Notes: generated by a model from the sequence alone, not told the origin. Numbered from the stretch's first letter, positions 1 through 9,433 are shown. The stretch is 19,241 nt of DNA from Opitutia bacterium (GCA_002692605.1 NZLE01000059.1:15461-34701), one strand, 5' to 3'. A program made the numbers and translations.

Positions 1-452
1 CTTGGTACGTTGTATTTGTCCATTTGCCTCCAGACAGTCTCAGATTGAGGTTGCACTCCCTCGACTGAAGTGAACACGCCAACCGCTCCATCGAGAACCC
101 TGAGTGATCGCTCAACTTCAGCGGTAAAGTCTACGTGACCGGGCGTATCGATAATGTTGATGCGATGGGGAACACCTGCGTTGGGTCCTTCAGAAGTTGT
201 CCATCCGCAAGAAATTGCAGCGGAGGTTATGGTTATCCCACGCTCACGCTCCTGTTCCATCCAGTCGGTAGTCGCATTTCCTTCATGAACTTCACCAATT
301 TTGTGAACTACACCAGAATAAAACAAAACACGTTCGGTGCATGTCGTTTTCCCAGCATCAATATGTGCGGCAATGCCAATGTTACGGGTATGCTCTAAAA
401 CATTGGGTCGATCGCTGGCGTTCGCTGATGAAAATTTATCGTTATCGCTCAT
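1..452 (-). CDS. fusA: Elongation factor G, N-terminal part (cut by window start)
   Basis: EF-G is the GTPase that drives ribosomal translocation and, with RRF, ribosome recycling. The first 150 codons are present; the rest lies beyond base 1. Visible G-domain motifs are the P-loop AHIDAGKT (residues 29-36), switch I/G2 with ERERGITITSAA (about 68-79), and G3 DTPGH (102-106), followed by the conserved stretch PQSETVWRQ. The ATG at 450-452 gives an N-terminal extension of roughly 15 residues before the RNIGIAAH core compared with E. coli EF-G. The gap to the upstream rpsG stop is 15 bases, without a good Shine-Dalgarno. Its position after rpsL-rpsG is the classical str-operon order. The P-loop tail reads GKTTCTER where GKTTTTER is usual, a minor change. 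Identification is certain. Confidence 0.97.
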   Translation of the reverse strand, partial: MSDNDKFSSANASDRPNVLEHTRNIGIAAHIDAGKTTCTERVLFYSGVVHKIGEVHEGNATTDWMEQERERGITITSAAISCGWTTSEGPNAGVPHRINIIDTPGHVDFTAEVERSLRVLDGAVGVFTSVEGVQPQSETVWRQMDKYNVP

Positions 453-467
453 GAACTAAAGATCCCA

Positions 468-941
468 TTACCAACGCAAGTGGGCAAAAGCACGATTCGC
501 TTGGGCCATCTTGTGCGTCTCCTCACGCTTTTTTACAACGGAACCCGTGTTGTTGTAAGCGTCTATCAGCTCATTTGCCAATGATTCAGCCATGGGCGAA
601 CCCTTGCGTGCGGCGGCGGCGTTTACAACCCAACGAAAGGCAAGGCTCTGCTGACGCTCGAATGGCACTTCGATTGGTACTTGGTAAGTGGCTCCACCAA
701 CTCTTCGGCTTTTAACTTCAATTTTCGGGCGAATGTTTTCCAGTGCACCAAGAACCAACTCTATTGGGTTACCCTTGCCGACTTTTTCGGCCATTCTTTC
801 GATAGCTCCGTAAACAATTCTTTGAGCCAAAGATTTTTTGCCACTTTTCATGACCGCATTGACCAGCATACTAATCAGTGGGCTTCCATGCAATGGGTCC
901 GGAGAAATCGGACGTTTCGTCGCTTGTCTTCTTCGTGACAT
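468..941 (-). CDS. rpsG: 30S ribosomal protein S7
   Basis: S7 is a primary binder of the 3' major domain of 16S rRNA; it nucleates head assembly and contacts E-site tRNA. The 157-residue product has the usual length of about 156. It opens with MSRRRQATKR and contains the expected core features GGATYQVPIEV, RWVVNAAAARKG and the C-terminal end HKMAQANRAFAHLRW. The ATG at 939-941 lies one base after the rpsL stop, so translation is probably coupled. The upstream stretch (AAGAAG inside the end of rpsL) is only weakly Shine-Dalgarno-like. In other bacteria S7 can repress its own operon; nothing here shows whether that holds. Ordinary gene. Confidence 0.97.
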   Translation of the reverse strand: MSRRRQATKRPISPDPLHGSPLISMLVNAVMKSGKKSLAQRIVYGAIERMAEKVGKGNPIELVLGALENIRPKIEVKSRRVGGATYQVPIEVPFERQQSLAFRWVVNAAAARKGSPMAESLANELIDAYNNTGSVVKKREETHKMAQANRAFAHLRW

Positions 942-942
942 T

Positions 943-1317
943 TTACTTCTTTGGTTTCTTTACTCCGTATTTCGACCGACTTCTCCTGCGTTTCTCCACG
1001 CCTTGGCAATCCAATGTGCCTCGAACAATGTGGTAGCGAACACCATTGAGATCCTTGACGCGCCCTCCGCGAAGAAGGACAATGCTGTGCTCCTGCAAGT
1101 TATGACCTTCGTCCGGGATATATGCGATTACCTCATGTCCAGTGGTGAGGCGCACTTTGGCAACCTTTCTGATCGCAGAATTGGGTTTCTTGGGGGTTCG
1201 AGTCGTTACCTGAACGCAAACTCCACGACGAAACGGACATGCCTTCAGGGCAGGTGACTTCGTCTTGGACTTTTGCAAACGACGTCCTTTTCGAACGAGT
1301 TGGTTGATAGTGGGCAT
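943..1317 (-). CDS. rpsL: 30S ribosomal protein S12
   Basis: S12 sits at the decoding centre and tunes accuracy. The product is 124 residues and aligns with E. coli S12 without gaps. It carries the conserved loop TTRTPKKPNSAIRK (about 38-51) with the lysines around 43-44, and the second decoding loop RGGRVKDL (83-90). Asp89, the residue methylthiolated in E. coli, is present. The following residue, position 91, is Asn in place of the nearly invariant Pro (codon at 1045-1047); substitutions at this Pro are known to alter streptomycin response. The C-terminal end SKYGVKKPKK is typical. The gene follows rpoC after 73 bases and runs into rpsG with one base between. No Shine-Dalgarno is visible before the ATG. 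Confidence 0.97.
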   Translation of the reverse strand: MPTINQLVRKGRRLQKSKTKSPALKACPFRRGVCVQVTTRTPKKPNSAIRKVAKVRLTTGHEVIAYIPDEGHNLQEHSIVLLRGGRVKDLNGVRYHIVRGTLDCQGVEKRRRSRSKYGVKKPKK

Positions 1318-1390
1318 AGAGTAGAAAAATGAGGTAAAGCGGTCTGTTGTAACGTATTTTCAGTTATGCTCAAGCATATTTTTGAAGCAA
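1318..1390. other. rpoC-rpsL intergenic region with a small palindrome
   Basis: This 73-base spacer joins rpoC to rpsL. It holds a perfect short palindrome at 1365-1378 (TATGCT, two bases, AGCATA), best folded as a five-pair stem with a four-base loop. On the minus strand it is not followed by a U-run, so it should not terminate rpoC transcription. On the plus strand it is followed by TTTTT, but no plus-strand gene precedes it. It could be an RNA processing or stability element between the polymerase and str parts of the unit. No clear promoter or Shine-Dalgarno for rpsL was seen. Confidence 0.4.
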
Positions 1391-4300
1391 TTATGCGGTT
1401 AATGACTCCGTATTTCCGGTTCCCAGTGTGTCAATCTTGAGCTTACGCCATTTCGGTAATCCCGTTCCCGCGGGAATCAAGTGACCCATTATGACATTTT
1501 CCTTAAAACCTTTAAGTTCATCAACTTTACCAAGTGTAGCTGCATTCGTGAGAACTCGAGTGGTTTCCTGAAAGGAAGCGGCGGAGATGAAACTGTCCGT
1601 TTCCAAGGAAGCTTTGGTAATTCCCAAAAGAATTGGCTCACCTTCCGCAGGTTTACCACCCTTTTCCGAAATCTCCTCATTCGAATCCATGAACGCAAAT
1701 CGGTCCACTTGATCACCCCAGAAGAAATCCGTATCACCGGGATCGGTTATTCTCACTTTGAAAAGCATTCGGGAGATGATGACTTCCAAGTGTTTGTCAT
1801 TGATCGTAACTCCCTGCAGTCGGTAGACTTTTTGAATCTCCTCAATCAGATATTCTTGCACTGCCGATGGTCCGAGAATCTCTAAAATTTCATGCGGATC
1901 TTTCGCTCCTTCTGTGATCAGTTGACCTTTTTGGGCAAAGTCACCCGGTTGGACGAGGACATGTTTTCCATGAGGAATCAAGTGCTCTTCGACCTGTCCC
2001 GATTCCTCATTCGTAACGAGAAGTCGCTTCTTCGAACGAAGCGTACCGGCTTCAGAGACAATCCCGTCTATTTTTGCCATCTGCCCGACGTTGCCTTCCT
2101 TGGGTCGGCGAGCCTCAAAAAGCTCAGCAACTCTAGGTAGTCCACCGGTGATGTCCTGGGTCTTGGATGCCTGTCGAGGGGTTTTGGCAATAATCGAACC
2201 CGCGTCAATTCGAGTTCCCTCATCAACGGCAACCTGTGCCCCCGTAGGGACTGAGTAGGTCGCAAGAGGATTGCCACTGCTATCCTGTACGATGATTTGT
2301 GGATTCAGATCCTCCTTGTGCTCAATCACGACCATGGAGCGTCCGCCGGAAGCGTCCCGTTCCACCTTCGTAGTGACCCCAGGAAGCATGTCGTCAAATG
2401 CAATCACACCCTTTTTCTCAGAAAGTATGGGGATATTGTAGGGATCCCATTGCGCCAACAAGGCTTCCTCTTCGACTTCCTCTTCGTCCTTGAAGTGCAA
2501 AAGGGCTCCTGCGGGGATTGGATAATCATCCACGATCCTATCATCGTTATCGAGAACTTGGATGGATCCCGTCTTGTTCAACGTCACTTGCTGACCATTG
2601 GCTAAGGTTACCAAGCGCAATCCGACGAATTTTAATTTACCCGCTTTTCGGACATTGATTACAGGATCCTCACGTCCGGCGCTTGCGATTCCACCGATGT
2701 GGAAAGTACGCATCGTCAATTGAGTACCAGGCTCTCCAATCGATTGGGCAGCGATGATTCCAACAGAAGAGCCCTGTTTGACCAAGTTGTTGGTAGAGGG
2801 ATCGATGCCGTATTCCAATGCCGTAAGTCCATTTTTGATACGACTCGAAAGAGGAGACATTACGCGGATTCTTGTAATACCCAAGGCATCGATTTGAGAG
2901 GCTATTTCTTCGGTTATGAGAGAGCCCGAAGAAATTACCATTTCCGTAGGATTGGAAGGATCGTAGACATCATCAGTCGAGTATCTTCCAATGATTCTGT
3001 CCCTAAGAGGCACAACCTCATTGTCACCTTCCATAATCGCCTTCTTTACCACTCCGTCTCTCCTGCCGTCATCATCACAAACAATGATGCAATCCATGGC
3101 AACGTCGCAAAGCTTACGGGTCAGGTATCCAGCATCAGCGGTTTTTAATGCAGTGTCAGCCAAACCCTTTCGAGCGCCATGGGTGGACATGAAGTACTCC
3201 AGAACGGACAAGCCTTCACGAAAAGAAGCAAGAATAGGTTGTTCGATGATTTCACCGGATGGTTTTGCCATCAGGCCTCGCATCCCACACAACTGTCTCA
3301 CTTGCTGACGATTTCCACGCGCCCCCGAATCCATCATCAGGTAGACGGGATTTATCGTATCCTTACCTAGGTTGTCGTCCAAAGACTTAAAAACTTCTTT
3401 GGCAATATCATCGGTTGCGGTTGTCCATACGTCGATGATCTTATTGTGCCTTTCGCCTCTTGTAATGATTCCCTTGCGAAACTGATCTTCGATCTTATCT
3501 ATTTCCTTACGAGCGACAGCTATTCTCTTCTTCTTCTCGGGCGGAATGATCATGTCAAAAATTCCAATGGAAATTCCAGCCTTCGTTGCCATATCAAAAC
3601 CCATTTCCTTAAGCCTATCAAGCGCCTCGATCGTCTCATCCTTTCCTTGGGTTCTGAAGGTCGAGAGAATAAGATCGCCCAAATCGCCTTTCAAGGCAGG
3701 GGCATTAAAAAATCCCAATTCTTCGGGCCAGATGGTATTGAAAAGAACCCGGCCGACCGTCGTTCGGATGACGTTTCGCTTTGAAACTCCGAACTGGGTT
3801 TCCTTCCCATTGTCGGGATTCTTCAAATCGATCCAATCGTGAAGAGTGAGCACTTCTTCCTGCAAGGCGCTCAGGGCTTCTTCCAAAGAGCCGATCAAAG
3901 GCAGTTTCTTATCGTCACTCGGAGCACCGCTCTTCGGTTCCATCGTAAGAAAATACGATCCTAAGACGATGTCTTGGGATGGTGTTAGAATTGGTTTTCC
4001 GCTAGAAGGCGAGAAGATGTTGTGGGTGGCCATCATAAGAAGCTTGGCCTCCATGATAGCCTCAACCGAAAGAGGCACGTGAACCGCCATTTGGTCGCCA
4101 TCAAAATCTGCATTGTAGGGTGTGCATACAAGCGGATGAACCCGAATCGCATTTCCTTCTATGAGCACAGGCTCAAAAGCTTGAATCGACAAACGGTGTA
4201 GAGTGGGTGCTCGGTTCAAAAGCACAGGATGACCTTTGGTCACTTCCTCGAGAATGTCCCATACTTCGGGAGAGCGACTTTCAATCATTTTTCGAGCCCC

Positions 4301-5485
4301 CCTCACCGTGTGAACGAAGCCCAATTCCTTAAGTCTACGAATGATGAAAGGTTCGAAAAGGATCAGTGCCATTTTCTTCGGTATTCCACACTGATGCAGT
4401 TTCAGTTCCGGACCGATTACGATGACCGAACGACCGGAATAATCCACCCGCTTGCCCAATAGGTTTTGCCTAAAGCGTCCTTGTTTACCCTTCAGCATGT
4501 CACTCAATGACTTAAGGGCACGATTTCCGGACCCGGTAATCGCTCTTCCATGCCTGCCGTTGTCGAAAAGAGCGTCAACGGCCTCTTGAAGCATACGTTT
4601 TTCATTGTGAATGATAACGTCCGGAGTCTTGAGTTGAAGCAGGTTCTTGAGTCGGTTATTGCGATTGATCACCCGCCTGTAAAGGTCGTTCAGATCGCTC
4701 GTTGCAAACCTGCCTCCTTCGAGAGGAACAAGTGGCCTCAAATCGGGTGGGATTACTGGGATAGAATCTAAAATCATCCATTCAGGAGAAGCCTCGGAAT
4801 TAAGAAATCCCTGCGTAACCTTAAGTCTGCTTGCCAGTTTTTTCTTTATTTGCTTCGAGTTGGTTTCATGCATTTGGTCATACAATTCCTCCAGTTCGTC
4901 TTCCAGATTCAAACGACCTAAAACATCCCGAACAGCCTCCGCTCCCATTTTCGCTTCGAAGTCATCCCCAAACTCATCCTGTGCTTCCCTGTATTCCTTG
5001 TCGGACAGCAACTGCTTTTCTTCCAAAGGTGTGTTTCCAGGATCAGTTACCATATACTGCTCATAATAAAGCACTCTTTCCAAGCTCTTTGCAGTCATGT
5101 TTAGCAACAATCCCAAACGGCTAGGCATGCTTTTCAAAAACCAAATATGAGAAACGGGAACCGCAAGCTCAATGTGACCCATTCTATCCCTCCGCACTCG
5201 CGATACCGTCACTTCCACTCCACAGCGGTCGCAAACCACCCCTTTGTACTTAATGCGTTTGTACTTTCCGCATGCGCATTCGTAATCTCGGACAGGGCCA
5301 AAGATCTTCTGGCAGAATAAGCCGCCTGGCTCTGGTTTAAAAGTTCGGTAATTTATCGTTTCCGGATTCTTTACTTCACCTTTTGACCAAGAACGTATGA
5401 CGTCCGGGGACGCTACGGTGATGGATACGTGATCCATGGGTCCGACTTCTACTCCTAATGCCTCATTGACTGCTTCAACGCTCAT
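1391..5485 (-). CDS. rpoC: DNA-directed RNA polymerase subunit beta-prime
   Basis: Beta-prime forms the clamp, bridge helix, trigger loop and Mg-binding active site of RNA polymerase. The product is 1364 residues (E. coli 1407). The N-terminal zinc site Zn1 is intact (Cys70, Cys72, Cys85, Cys88). The catalytic motif NADFDGD lies at 458-464, with Asp460, Asp462 and Asp464 at the same numbers as in E. coli. The trigger-loop region includes QSIGEPGTQLTMRTFHIGG (about 914-932) and is followed by an SI3-type insertion (about 940-1108) of the kind seen in proteobacteria. The second zinc site Zn2 is gone: its four cysteine positions are Asp806, Ser881, Thr888 and Glu891, although spacing and flanks are kept. 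The ATG at 5483-5485 has AGGA five bases upstream. rpoB ends 43 bases before. Confidence 0.98.
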   Translation of the reverse strand: MSVEAVNEALGVEVGPMDHVSITVASPDVIRSWSKGEVKNPETINYRTFKPEPGGLFCQKIFGPVRDYECACGKYKRIKYKGVVCDRCGVEVTVSRVRRDRMGHIELAVPVSHIWFLKSMPSRLGLLLNMTAKSLERVLYYEQYMVTDPGNTPLEEKQLLSDKEYREAQDEFGDDFEAKMGAEAVRDVLGRLNLEDELEELYDQMHETNSKQIKKKLASRLKVTQGFLNSEASPEWMILDSIPVIPPDLRPLVPLEGGRFATSDLNDLYRRVINRNNRLKNLLQLKTPDVIIHNEKRMLQEAVDALFDNGRHGRAITGSGNRALKSLSDMLKGKQGRFRQNLLGKRVDYSGRSVIVIGPELKLHQCGIPKKMALILFEPFIIRRLKELGFVHTVRGARKMIESRSPEVWDILEEVTKGHPVLLNRAPTLHRLSIQAFEPVLIEGNAIRVHPLVCTPYNADFDGDQMAVHVPLSVEAIMEAKLLMMATHNIFSPSSGKPILTPSQDIVLGSYFLTMEPKSGAPSDDKKLPLIGSLEEALSALQEEVLTLHDWIDLKNPDNGKETQFGVSKRNVIRTTVGRVLFNTIWPEELGFFNAPALKGDLGDLILSTFRTQGKDETIEALDRLKEMGFDMATKAGISIGIFDMIIPPEKKKRIAVARKEIDKIEDQFRKGIITRGERHNKIIDVWTTATDDIAKEVFKSLDDNLGKDTINPVYLMMDSGARGNRQQVRQLCGMRGLMAKPSGEIIEQPILASFREGLSVLEYFMSTHGARKGLADTALKTADAGYLTRKLCDVAMDCIIVCDDDGRRDGVVKKAIMEGDNEVVPLRDRIIGRYSTDDVYDPSNPTEMVISSGSLITEEIASQIDALGITRIRVMSPLSSRIKNGLTALEYGIDPSTNNLVKQGSSVGIIAAQSIGEPGTQLTMRTFHIGGIASAGREDPVINVRKAGKLKFVGLRLVTLANGQQVTLNKTGSIQVLDNDDRIVDDYPIPAGALLHFKDEEEVEEEALLAQWDPYNIPILSEKKGVIAFDDMLPGVTTKVERDASGGRSMVVIEHKEDLNPQIIVQDSSGNPLATYSVPTGAQVAVDEGTRIDAGSIIAKTPRQASKTQDITGGLPRVAELFEARRPKEGNVGQMAKIDGIVSEAGTLRSKKRLLVTNEESGQVEEHLIPHGKHVLVQPGDFAQKGQLITEGAKDPHEILEILGPSAVQEYLIEEIQKVYRLQGVTINDKHLEVIISRMLFKVRITDPGDTDFFWGDQVDRFAFMDSNEEISEKGGKPAEGEPILLGITKASLETDSFISAASFQETTRVLTNAATLGKVDELKGFKENVIMGHLIPAGTGLPKWRKLKIDTLGTGNTESLTA

Positions 5486-5528
5486 AATTTTCCTAATTTT
5501 TAATTTTTTGGGAGATTAGATGATGACC

Positions 5529-8500
5529 TTACAAGGCATCTTCACCGCGAACTCGAATGTCCAAACACAGGCTTTGCATTTCTTTCATCAATACATTGAA
5601 AGATTGGGGCGTTCCTGCTTGCAGGGAGTTGTCCCCCTTTACCAAAGATTCGTAAATTTTCGTTCTTCCCGAGACGTCATCGGACTTTACGGTTAGGATT
5701 TCCTGCAAAGTGTAAGCCGCGCCATACGCTTCCAGGGCCCAAACTTCCATTTCTCCAAAACGCTGCCCTCCGTATTGGGCCTTTCCGCCAAGTGGTTGCT
5801 GAGTGATCAGGCTATACGGTCCAACGGCTCGTGCGTGTATCTTGCTGGAAACCAAGTGATTTAGTTTAAGCATATACATGTAGCCTACTACAATTCTTTG
5901 ATAGAAGGGCTCTCCCGTACATCCGTCATACAGAACGGTTTTGCCAGTATCCGGAAGGTTTGCCTCCTTTAGGTATTCTTGAATGCGGGCTTCGGAGATG
6001 CCATCAAATATCGGAGTGGCGACCTTAAGCCCAAGCTTATTGCAAGCCCATCCAAGATGGGTTTCGAGTACCTGACCAACGTTCATTCGGCTGGGAACGC
6101 CAAGCGGGTTGAGGCATATTTCGATGGGGGTTCCATCCGGCAGGAAAGGCATATCCTCTTCAGCAACGATCTTCGCTACCACTCCCTTGTTGCCATGTCG
6201 TCCTGCCATCTTATCGCCCACACGCATTTTCTGTTTCTTGGCGACAAACACACGGACGTTTTTGATTGCGCCCTGATCGATAGGATCACCTTGCTCGATC
6301 GCTTCTATCTTACGGTCTCTGTCATCCTCCAAATCGTTGAATTTTGACTCATAGCTTTCAATGATTTCAAAAACCTTGATACGAACAGGAGAGGGGGGGA
6401 TCTCAATGAATCGGTGAACGGACGCTAACCTTCTGAGTAAGGTTTTTGTTATTTTACGATTCGAAGGAATGATAATGTCTCCGGTTTCGGAGTTGGTTAC
6501 GTTGAGCGGTATTTTTTCACCCAATAGAATGTTGGACAAGGATTCGGTCAGTTGTGCGCGCAAGTCTTCCGTCTGGGTCCTGAAATCTTCCTTGATTTGC
6601 TTCATTTGGCGCCGGAAATCGGACGGGGACAGCTTTTCCTGTTCGGCATCCGTTCGACTGGAAACCTTGATGTCCATTACTATTCCTTGCGTACCTGATG
6701 GCACCTTGAGCGAACTATCCTTAACGTCCGCGGCTTTCTCGCCAAATATTGCGCGCAAAAGCTTTTCTTCGGGAGCTAAATCCGTCTCGCTCTTTGGCGT
6801 AATTTTTCCGACAAGAATATCTCCGGGCTTAACTTCCGCACCAATGCGAACGACACCCAGATGGTCAAGGTTTCTAAGAGCTTCCTCCCCTGCATTCGGT
6901 ATATCGCGTGTTATTTCCTCAGGTCCAAGTTTGGTGTCACGAGCAGTTACCTCAAATTCCTCAATGTGGATGGATGTGTAAACGTCATCCTTGATCATTT
7001 TCTCAGAGATCAGAATTGCGTCTTCGAAGTTATAACCCTTCCAAGGCATAAACGCCACGAGAATATTTCTTCCGAGAGCCAATTCGCCATCATCGGTGCA
7101 AGCGCCATCCGCCAGTGGTTGACCGACCTTGACCTTATCTCCTTTTCGAACGATAGGTTTTTGATTGAAACAAGTACCTGCATTCGAACGAAGAAATTTT
7201 CTAAGTTCATAGCAGTAGATGCCGCGCTTATGATCACTGCGAGGTTCCTTTACGAAACGAGGGGGTAGCGTACCGTCATCGGAAACTACGATTCTCTTTC
7301 CGTCTGCAAGTGCGACGACTCCTTCGGAATCCGAAACAGTTACGGTTTTGGAGTCTTCGGCAACCTTCTTTTCGATGCCTGTTCCCACGAGAGGGGATTC
7401 CGCTTGCAACAAAGGAACCGCCTGCCTCTGCATATTCGCGCCCATGAGAGCCCGATTGGCATCATCGTGTTCCAAAAAAGGAATCAAGCCTGCGGCCACC
7501 GAAACAACCTGTTTCGGAGATACGTCCATATATTCGACTTCCTTAGGATCATATTCACTTACTTGGTCACGGTAACGACAAGTGACTCTACCGTTTAGCT
7601 TCCCCGTTTTCTCGTCTATCTCGGAATTTGCCTGAGCAATGAGAAATCGCTCTTCTTCAAATGCGTTAAGATATTTTACGTTTTTGGGGTTTTTATCAAC
7701 AATACCTTTTTCTACCGGATGGTATGGGGATTGAAGGAATCCAAACTCATCTATTTTGGCATAGGTCGATAGCGTATTTATGAGGCCGATATTCGGTCCC
7801 TCAGGCGTCTCGATCGGGCAAATTCTTCCGTAATGCGTAGGATGAACGTCGCGGACTTCAAAACCTGCTCTCTCCCGATTGAGACCTCCGGGGCCCAATG
7901 CGGAAAGCCGTCTCTTGTGAGTCATCTCAGCCAGTGGATTAATCTGGTCTTTGAATTGGCTAAGTTGACTTCGGGCAAAAAAGTCGCGAACCACCGTGGT
8001 AAGAGCTTTGGGGTTGATTAATTTGCCGGGGGTCAGAGATTCGACTCCCTGGTCGTAAAGCGTCATTCTTTCACGAACAACTCTCTCAGTCCGAGAAAGA
8101 CCGCTCCGACAAACGTTCGCCAACAACTCACCAACGGTCCTTACTCTACGGTTACCCAAATGGTCGATGTCATCGATTCCCATATCAAAAATCGAACCCG
8201 CATCTTCTCTCGCCTTTTCCTCATTACTCTTACCTCGTTTGAGGTCGGTCAATTTTCTCGTTGCCGCAACGAGGTCCTCAACCGTTGTTACCCGTATATC
8301 GAGCGGAGTCTCCAGACCAAGCTTCAGATTAAGCATATGCCGACCAACTTTCGCCAAGTCATACCTTTTGGTATCTAAAAACAGCCTCTTAATTAATGCC
8401 TCCGCATTGGCTCTATCGGGTGGTTCGCCAGGACGAAGCTTTTTGTAAATTTCCTTGAGGGCCTCTTCCTTGTTTTTGGTGGTATCCTTTTTAAGACAAC

Positions 8501-9395
8501 GAATGATGGCACCATCATCAACGGATGTGTCTATCGCCCTCAATTGAGTTTCGCCAGCCTTTTCAAAGGCTCGCAAATATGTCTTTGTCAAGGGCTCGAA
8601 TGCCTTTGCAAGAACCGCTCCTTTCGTTCGATCAAACATAGGTTCAACCAAAACGTAGTTTGAAACGTTATCTTTTTTGAAAAGATCTTCGATTTGCAAA
8701 TTTTCAATATCGTAAAACAACTCAATGATTTTCTGATCCGAATCCTTGTCTTTCTCTGGATCCCAATCTAGAAGTGCCCTAAGGAAAGTGGTTATAAGAA
8801 ATTTTCTACGGCGACGACGGCGGTCCAAGTAAACGTAAAGAAGATCATGCTGGTCAAATTGAGCTTCAATCCATGTGCCGCGATCCGGAATAATGCGAAA
8901 ACCGTGAAGGGTCTTTCCACTGGTATGCATCGATTCCTCGAAGCTAACGCCTGGCGAACGATGCAATTGGCTAACTACAACCCGTTCAGCTCCGTTAATG
9001 ATAAACGAACCCCTTTCGGTAACGATTGGAAGTTCTCCCATAAAAATTTCTTCTTCGCTGTAGAATGGCTTGCTTTGTCCCTCCAACTCCAATCGCAATC
9101 TCAACTTAACTTGCAATGGCGCTGCATAGGTACAGTTCTGGTCAATGCAATCCATCTCCGATAATTTAGATTCTCCGACGGAATAGCTTACGTACTCCAA
9201 CCGGGATTTTTCATCATAGCTGAGGATTGGAAAAACTTCACGGAAAACAGCCTCAAGACCAGCTTGTTTGCGATGTGTCGACGGTACGTCTCGCTGAAGA
9301 AAATCATGAAAGGAATCAACTTGATTCTGAATCAAATTTGGTGGGTCTATAACCTCCTTGAGCTTACCGAAGTTTTGTCTTTTGGTGGTTTCCAT
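5529..9395 (-). CDS. rpoB: DNA-directed RNA polymerase subunit beta
   Basis: Beta forms, with beta-prime, the catalytic cleft and the rifampicin pocket of RNA polymerase. The product is 1288 residues. It has the rifampicin region (about 475-500) with the normal Asp, His and Ser of positions 516, 526 and 531 (E. coli numbers), but Lys482 and Ile485 where E. coli has Met515 and Asn518. Further on are TPEGPNIGLI, an SI2-type insertion with coiled-coil-like charged sequence, and KMAGRHGNKG, whose lysines 1062 and 1070 match E. coli Lys1065 and Lys1073. The C-terminal block GEMEVWALEAYGAAYTLQE lies near the end. The ATG at 9393-9395 lacks a Shine-Dalgarno. A 107-base structured spacer separates it from rplL upstream; rpoC follows. 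Confidence 0.98.
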   Translation of the reverse strand: METTKRQNFGKLKEVIDPPNLIQNQVDSFHDFLQRDVPSTHRKQAGLEAVFREVFPILSYDEKSRLEYVSYSVGESKLSEMDCIDQNCTYAAPLQVKLRLRLELEGQSKPFYSEEEIFMGELPIVTERGSFIINGAERVVVSQLHRSPGVSFEESMHTSGKTLHGFRIIPDRGTWIEAQFDQHDLLYVYLDRRRRRRKFLITTFLRALLDWDPEKDKDSDQKIIELFYDIENLQIEDLFKKDNVSNYVLVEPMFDRTKGAVLAKAFEPLTKTYLRAFEKAGETQLRAIDTSVDDGAIIRCLKKDTTKNKEEALKEIYKKLRPGEPPDRANAEALIKRLFLDTKRYDLAKVGRHMLNLKLGLETPLDIRVTTVEDLVAATRKLTDLKRGKSNEEKAREDAGSIFDMGIDDIDHLGNRRVRTVGELLANVCRSGLSRTERVVRERMTLYDQGVESLTPGKLINPKALTTVVRDFFARSQLSQFKDQINPLAEMTHKRRLSALGPGGLNRERAGFEVRDVHPTHYGRICPIETPEGPNIGLINTLSTYAKIDEFGFLQSPYHPVEKGIVDKNPKNVKYLNAFEEERFLIAQANSEIDEKTGKLNGRVTCRYRDQVSEYDPKEVEYMDVSPKQVVSVAAGLIPFLEHDDANRALMGANMQRQAVPLLQAESPLVGTGIEKKVAEDSKTVTVSDSEGVVALADGKRIVVSDDGTLPPRFVKEPRSDHKRGIYCYELRKFLRSNAGTCFNQKPIVRKGDKVKVGQPLADGACTDDGELALGRNILVAFMPWKGYNFEDAILISEKMIKDDVYTSIHIEEFEVTARDTKLGPEEITRDIPNAGEEALRNLDHLGVVRIGAEVKPGDILVGKITPKSETDLAPEEKLLRAIFGEKAADVKDSSLKVPSGTQGIVMDIKVSSRTDAEQEKLSPSDFRRQMKQIKEDFRTQTEDLRAQLTESLSNILLGEKIPLNVTNSETGDIIIPSNRKITKTLLRRLASVHRFIEIPPSPVRIKVFEIIESYESKFNDLEDDRDRKIEAIEQGDPIDQGAIKNVRVFVAKKQKMRVGDKMAGRHGNKGVVAKIVAEEDMPFLPDGTPIEICLNPLGVPSRMNVGQVLETHLGWACNKLGLKVATPIFDGISEARIQEYLKEANLPDTGKTVLYDGCTGEPFYQRIVVGYMYMLKLNHLVSSKIHARAVGPYSLITQQPLGGKAQYGGQRFGEMEVWALEAYGAAYTLQEILTVKSDDVSGRTKIYESLVKGDNSLQAGTPQSFNVLMKEMQSLCLDIRVRGEDAL

Positions 9396-9414
9396 GATGG
9401 ACTATGTGATTTGG

Positions 9415-9420
9415 ATTATA
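9415..9420 (-). promoter_or_regulatory. Possible -10 box of an internal promoter before rpoB
   Basis: The minus strand reads TATAAT here, 20 bases before the rpoB start codon and just after the rplL-rpoB hairpin. No convincing -35 hexamer lies 16-18 bases upstream: that interval falls in the hairpin arm and reads GCTTCA or neighbours. It may be a chance match in an AT-rich spacer. Confidence 0.25.
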
Positions 9421-9433
9421 AGTGGAACATAAA

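Noticed and set aside
1365..1383. Hairpin plus T-run on the plus strand, terminator-like
   Set aside because: No plus-strand gene precedes it, and on the minus strand, where the genes are, the U-run is missing.
6469..6981. Antisense open frame of 170 codons opposite rpoB
   Set aside because: Shadow of a long conserved gene; serine- and arginine-rich composition typical of such shadows.
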